In this document: one piece after another, positions 59,990 to 64,000 of the stretch | Layout: the number at the start of each line of letters is the position of its first letter | How positions within the stretch are numbered: the first letter of the stretch is position 1 | The notes under the pieces: model-generated | What the model saw: the letters and a program-made list of their open reading frames with translations, nothing else | What the model was told of the DNA's origin: nothing | Database searches by the model: none | Position numbers and translations under genes: made by a program | Source of the DNA: Glycine soja | Taxonomy: Eukaryota; Streptophyta; Magnoliopsida; Fabales; Fabaceae | Assembly (NCBI RefSeq): GCF_004193775.1 | Contig: NC_041004.1 | Span: forward strand, 7,029,309 to 7,093,308 | Direction of reading: 5' to 3' | Length of the DNA stretch: 64,000 bases

Positions 59990-61395
59990 TGGTTACCCTA
60001 AGGGTTCCAATTCATTCCCACATTACTAGTTGAGTACCACTTAACACCCTCTAGCAGTCACATGGGTGTTGCTAAAACGGTGGCACTCTTGACTGAAAAT
60101 TTTTCCTGGCTAGGTCTTCGAAAGGACGTGGAACATTTCGTTGCTGCGTGTGTGGATTGCCAACACACCAAATATGAAACAAAGAAGGTTTCTGGCTTGC
60201 TCTGCCCATTACAGGTCCTTCACTGTCCATGGAAGGACCTCTCGCTTGATTTCATCACTGGCTTGCCACCATTTCACAGTAACACAACCATTCTTGTGGT
60301 CGTGGATTGCTTTTCCAAAGGATTTCACCTAGGCATGTTACCCATAACTCACATCGCCCTTTTGATCGCACTTTTGTTCCTCAATATCATCAACAAACTT
60401 CATGGTATGCCTCGGAGCCTAGTGTCTGATAGAGACCCGCTATTCCTTAGTCAATTTTGGCAAGAGTTATTTCGCTTAAGTGGTACTCACTTGAGGATGA
60501 GTTCTACATATGACCCCCAAAGTGATAGACAAATTGAGGTTTTAAATCTCATCCCTGAACAATGTCTTTGTGCGTTTGTTCATAAGAAGCCATCGACATG
60601 GGGTAAGTTCCTTCCCTGGGTTGAATGGTAAGACAATACGTCCTGGAATGCGTAGTCCGGCACCACTCCCTATGAGATTACTTTTGGTCAGAAGCCTTTC
60701 AATTTTCCGGAGTATATTGTTGGCACCTCCAAAATAGATGCGGTTGACGATTTGCTCAGTCAGAGGACTCCGACCTTCACAGAATTCAGAAAGAAACTTC
60801 TCAAGGCTTAGGACAAGATGAAGCTGATCGCTGATTCCAAACGCCGGGATGCCATGTTTAACAGAGGGGATTGGGTCATGGTCAAACTCTGACCTTATCG
60901 CCAGTCCATAGTCACGGGGGTGAGAGGCGGATATTCGAAATTGGCTAAGCGGTTCTATGGCCCATTCCAAATCGTGGAGCGTATTGGCCCGATGGCTTAC
61001 AAGCTGCTATTACTGGAAGGAGCATGCATACACCCTGTTTTTCATTGCTCATTGCTTAAGCCTTTTCATGGCACTCCGGGTGGGGACCCTCAGTTACCAT
61101 TACCCTCTACCGTCGTAGCTAATCAGCCCCTTATTGCTAGTTTAGCCATTTTGGATACTCGACACTCTTCTGATTCAACTGCCTCCAAATGGGAAGTGCT
61201 AGTCCAATGGGATGGGTTGTTTCTTGATGACACCTCTTGGGAGGATTGGGAGCAGCTGCGTTCTGACTATCACCTTGAGGATAAGGTGTTTTCGAAAGCG
61301 GAAGGGGATGATAGCAATCAGGGGGTGCAAGCAGCAACAAGAAACAGGCCCAAGAGGAACACTACAGTACCAACGTACCTGAGAGATTTTGTCTG
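59990..61395 (+). pseudogene. Gypsy integrase and chromodomain, broken
   Basis: The zinc-finger part of integrase ends CVDCQHTKYE. The catalytic core includes LSLDFITGLPPFHSNTTILV then VVDCFSKGFHLGM (first Asp) and LVSDRDPLFLSQFWQELFRL (second Asp); the third residue region, QSDRQIEVLN, follows. After stops near 60,631-60,890 the frame resumes with AKRFYGPFQIVERIGPMAYK then HPVFHCSLLK. The chromodomain reads SKWEVLVQWDGLFLDDTSWE and ends at a stop at 61,394. The last ~28 codons lie inside the 3' LTR. Confidence 0.9.
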
Positions 61396-61622
61396 AGAAT
61401 GGAATATGCTGAGTTGGCAGTAGTATCCGCCTTCCTTAATTGTCTGCCATTAGCGTCTTTGATCCCAAATTCCGTTAGGATTATGCTAGCACAAAATGAC
61501 AAATTCGGTTACTCTCATAGCATTATAAATAGAAGAACAATGTAATAAGTCAGAATCAATGCTTTTCCTATTTCTCTTCTTCTTCTTAGGATGCTTTAGT
61601 CCTCTAAACCAGAAGTCTAACA
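61309..61622 (+). repeat. 3' LTR of the chromovirus-type Gypsy element
   Basis: Starts TGATAGCAATCAGGGGG and ends CCAGAAGTCTAACA. It contains a TATA-like CATTATAAATAGAAGAAC near 61,525. It matches the split 5' LTR, but lacks about 14 bp (AAAATTACTTGAGT) present there. The purine-rich GAAAGCGGAAGGGGA just before it serves as polypurine tract and is also codons. Confidence 0.9.
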
Positions 61623-61627
61623 TTAGT

Positions 61628-61960
61628 CTTAAAAGATTTTGACTAGTATTGTGTTGAATTTTTTATCATTCAAGAACCTTGCTCTATGTTAGGACTACAA
61701 TGTCATCCCACAAATAGAAGCCATTACCAGGACTAGTCACAAATAGAAATAGTCTATGTACTGTCCTTGGTAATTATATAAAGTTAATATTAGGCTTAAA
61801 AGCTTTTGGTTTGCATTTTGTTGTATATCATTTTTTTAATCATTCAAGAACCTGTTCTTTGTTAGTACTACTATGACATCTTACACATAGAAGCCATTTT
61901 CTCTACTTTGTGTCAGGACTACAATGTCATCTCACAGGTAGAAGTCATTTATGTACTGTT
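61628..61960. repeat. Degenerate tandem repeat (~165 bp unit)
   Basis: Units share CTTAAAAG-TTTTG, then ATCATTCAAGAACCTTG, then ACTACAATGTCATCCCACA and ATAGAAGCCATT. About two and a half copies are visible. Non-coding; it could be intronic if the gene end at 62.2 kb is real. Confidence 0.55.
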
Positions 61961-62198
61961 TTAAGGCTGCAGCTACTTTTGGGGGTTTGCCTACACTTTC
62001 ACTTTATTTGGCTTTTAAGTATATAAAATTATTAGGCTTAATATTGAATACAACATATCCACTGGACAACTTATTTGCACAGACGATCAGTGGAAGAAAC
62101 TATGTCAGGAACGTTTGAATTTAATATTGAATTACTTTTGTATGTTAGCATATTATTTTTAAAAAAAGAGTAACAAAATAAATTACTTCTTTTTGCAG

Positions 62199-62760
62199 AA
62201 GTATAAGTTTGCAAAGCAGTATAAAAAGAAAGGATGTTTGCATTACCAGAAATTAGGAATAATTTTTTGCCGTACAATTGCTTTGGTGCACAACATCCTT
62301 CTACTAAAAGCCCTTCAATCAGTCATGAAGATGAAGATAATGAAAGAGACAATGATTTTGATGAGGAGGAATCAAGTCATCAATAAAAAAGGAAAGCAAA
62401 TGTGAGTAAGGATAGCAAGAAAAGGAAAACAAAGGAAAATGCTCAAATGACATTTACTAATGCTTTGACAAATTCTGGAGAAATGCAAAAGAAGCAGCTT
62501 GAAATTATGAAGATGAGTACAAGTCAGGTCACAGTTTTAGCTGCTAATACTATTAGGGAAGTAGTTGGAGAAAATAATATGCAAGAAAAGTAGTCCACAT
62601 TGACTTGTGTAGTGATCCTTCAAGGACTTCAAGGCATTAATTGATGGGGCTTCTTTTACAAAGGCTCTAAAATTATTGAAAGAAGATGCTACGTGGAGAG
62701 AGATATTTTTGGCATTATCAGATGAGCCAAAAAGAGATTGGGTTCTTAATATTGCTTAGT
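62199..62760 (+). pseudogene. 3' end of a MYB/SANT-like (L10-interacting-type) gene, broken
   Basis: After a plausible acceptor (TTTTTGCAG) the sequence encodes KYKFAKQYKKKGCLHYQKLG, recalling the end of the plant Myb/SANT-like domain (K...GC.HY.KLG). A Glu/Asp-rich linker follows in another frame (SISHEDEDNERDND), then a Lys-rich patch (SKKRKTKENAQ). A helix follows (EMQKKQLEIMKMSTSQVTVL), then the family-like C-terminus TKALKLLKEDATWREIFLAL then SDEPKRDWVLNI, with a stop at 62,758. Two or more frameshifts and an in-frame stop (62,382 area) break it. The DNA-binding domain is not on this side of the retrotransposon nest. Confidence 0.55.
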
Positions 62761-64000
62761 AGATTTTGTTATTTACTTCTCCTTTTTGCTTTATCTATGA
62801 TTGTTGGATCTTTCAATCCATATGTTTGCGTTTGAATTACAACATGGTGATTTTGTATTTTCTTTTGTGAACTTGATGGTGTGTGAGTTGTTGAAATTAT
62901 GAATGTTATTTATTTATGGTATGATTTAGTGTTTAGATAATTTGAGATTTATATCTATTATCGTGTTAATTTGTAAGATAGTTTTGATGGATGTGACTAT
63001 TTAGTTTTTAATTTTTGAAACTTGTTAATATATATTTTATATATGTAAGTATTTTGGTACGGTGATTTATTCTGCTTGAAAGAAGTAGAGAACCTTACAG
63101 AATTTTAGCACTAAACCTTTGGTTGCCACGTGAGAATTTGTTTAAAGTAACTTTAAAGAAAATGAGTGAAACTGTGTTTGTAGTCGAGCAAAAACCAAAA
63201 ACCAAAGAAAAAAAAGGTTGTTAATTGGACTTAAAATTTCTTTTTCTCCCCTAATGTAAAAAGGGGAGAGATTCTCCCTTCTCCCAGTTCCAAACATAAT
63301 ACTCTCGAAGCTTCTTTATATGGCCATGTGCTCCTTTTAATTCTAGATGCATTTTTATATTTTAACACAAATAATTATTTTCTCTTTTTCTATTTTCCTG
63401 TTCAACTACGTTGAAGAGAGAATTCAATATTTTTCTATTTTCCTATTTCTTTTTTCTTTTTCTTTTACCATTTTCTTTAATACTACCCAACTATGTGTAT
63501 CAAAATTGTATGACTCATTATGAATTAATTTGATAAAATAATTTCATGAAATTTGTGGCATTATATTAATTTTTATTTATGTATAATAATAATAATAATA
63601 AAAACTCATGTTGGGTAGATTTTACCCAAATTAGTACACATATATTATGATATTCTTAATCTCATAAAGGAGGTATATTTGATAGTTCGGCAATATATCT
63701 ATCTCCCTTCAATTACTCCTTCAAGCTATGGCAGTCTAATCCTGGCTTATGTTTGAAGACATGAAGTTCTGAATTTTGTTAAATGCAGGAAGTTTTTTTT
63801 GGTAGGTGGGACGTGGACTAGCTATTCTGTTTTTGGTTGCTATTAATAGTTGTGCACAACAAGGGGTGTTTTGGGTATACATACTAGCTTATGTGTATGT
63901 TAGAGGCGGTTCCTTACTTAAATAGAGGATAATGCTGGTTAGGGGATTTGATAGACTGTCATGTAGTTTTTTTTTGGCAGTCTTATAGTTTTAGATGATG
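62761..64000. other. Intergenic DNA, no gene recognised
   Basis: AT-rich. 63,230-63,300 has a CT/GGGGAGAG inverted pair (TTCTCCCCTAATG...AAAAGGGGAGAG). Short (AAT)n near 63,585. Nothing else supported. Confidence 0.5.

Larger units (their letters stand above)
48425..61627 (+). mobile_element. Decayed chromovirus-type Ty3/Gypsy element, split by a Copia insertion
   Basis: The LTRs are about 314-333 bp, begin TGATAGCAAT and end TCTAACA. The 5' LTR is in two pieces (48,430-48,499 and 56,704-56,966); the 3' LTR is 61,309-61,622. Flanking TTAGG (48,425-48,429) and TTAGT (61,623-61,627) are a 4/5 target duplication. Internal order gag, protease, reverse transcriptase, RNase H, integrase, chromodomain marks a chromovirus, probably the Reina-like group with short LTRs. 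The coding region has many stops. Confidence 0.88.

Overview
This is plant nuclear DNA, almost certainly from a legume and most likely soybean (Glycine) or a close relative. It is AT-rich, has spliced genes with GT-AG introns and plastid transit peptides, and is full of plant-type transposable elements. The legume call rests on remembered resemblance of the ferritin protein and of the Copia LTR, with its repeated TAATCGATTA palindromes, to soybean sequences; no search was run.

Three intact host genes are recognisable. On the + strand, 7.27-10.36 kb encodes a plastid ferritin in eight exons, with an iron-dependent regulatory sequence (IDRS-like) about 230 bp upstream of its ATG. On the - strand, 31.0-33.06 kb encodes 40S ribosomal protein S4 in five coding exons, the first carrying only the ATG. 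Also on the - strand, 35.4-41.5 kb encodes TIC56, a subunit of the plastid inner-envelope import machinery, in five exons; its 3-kb first intron carries a MITE-like element and a tRNA-derived Au-type SINE. All three genes are housekeeping or nutrient functions and show no operon-like relationship.

The rest is mobile or repetitive. 0-4 kb is most of a PIF/Harbinger DNA transposon with a frameshifted transposase and a MYB/SANT-like second gene, both on the - strand. 10.6-31 kb is a 20-kb gene-poor block. It holds Stowaway-like and other MITEs, two copies of a long-TIR element, LTR-retrotransposon debris, and a cluster (12.0-21.0 kb) of large inverted and direct duplications whose arms carry a fragment resembling an F-box/LRR gene in both orientations. 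That cluster is the most unusual feature, because its transcripts would fold into long hairpins.

42.2-64 kb is a retrotransposon nest. A very young non-autonomous Gypsy element (43,547-48,282, - strand, TSD TCTGT) has nearly identical LTRs but only a scrap of integrase. Next to it lies a decayed chromovirus-type Gypsy (48,430-61,622, + strand). Its 5' LTR was split by a Copia element (48,500-56,703), whose reverse-transcriptase region was in turn hit by a solo LTR of the same Copia family (52,975-54,487, TSD CTCTT). Downstream lies a broken MYB/SANT-like gene end (62.2-62.76 kb), whose 5' part may lie at about 42.9-43.1 kb on the far side of the nest.
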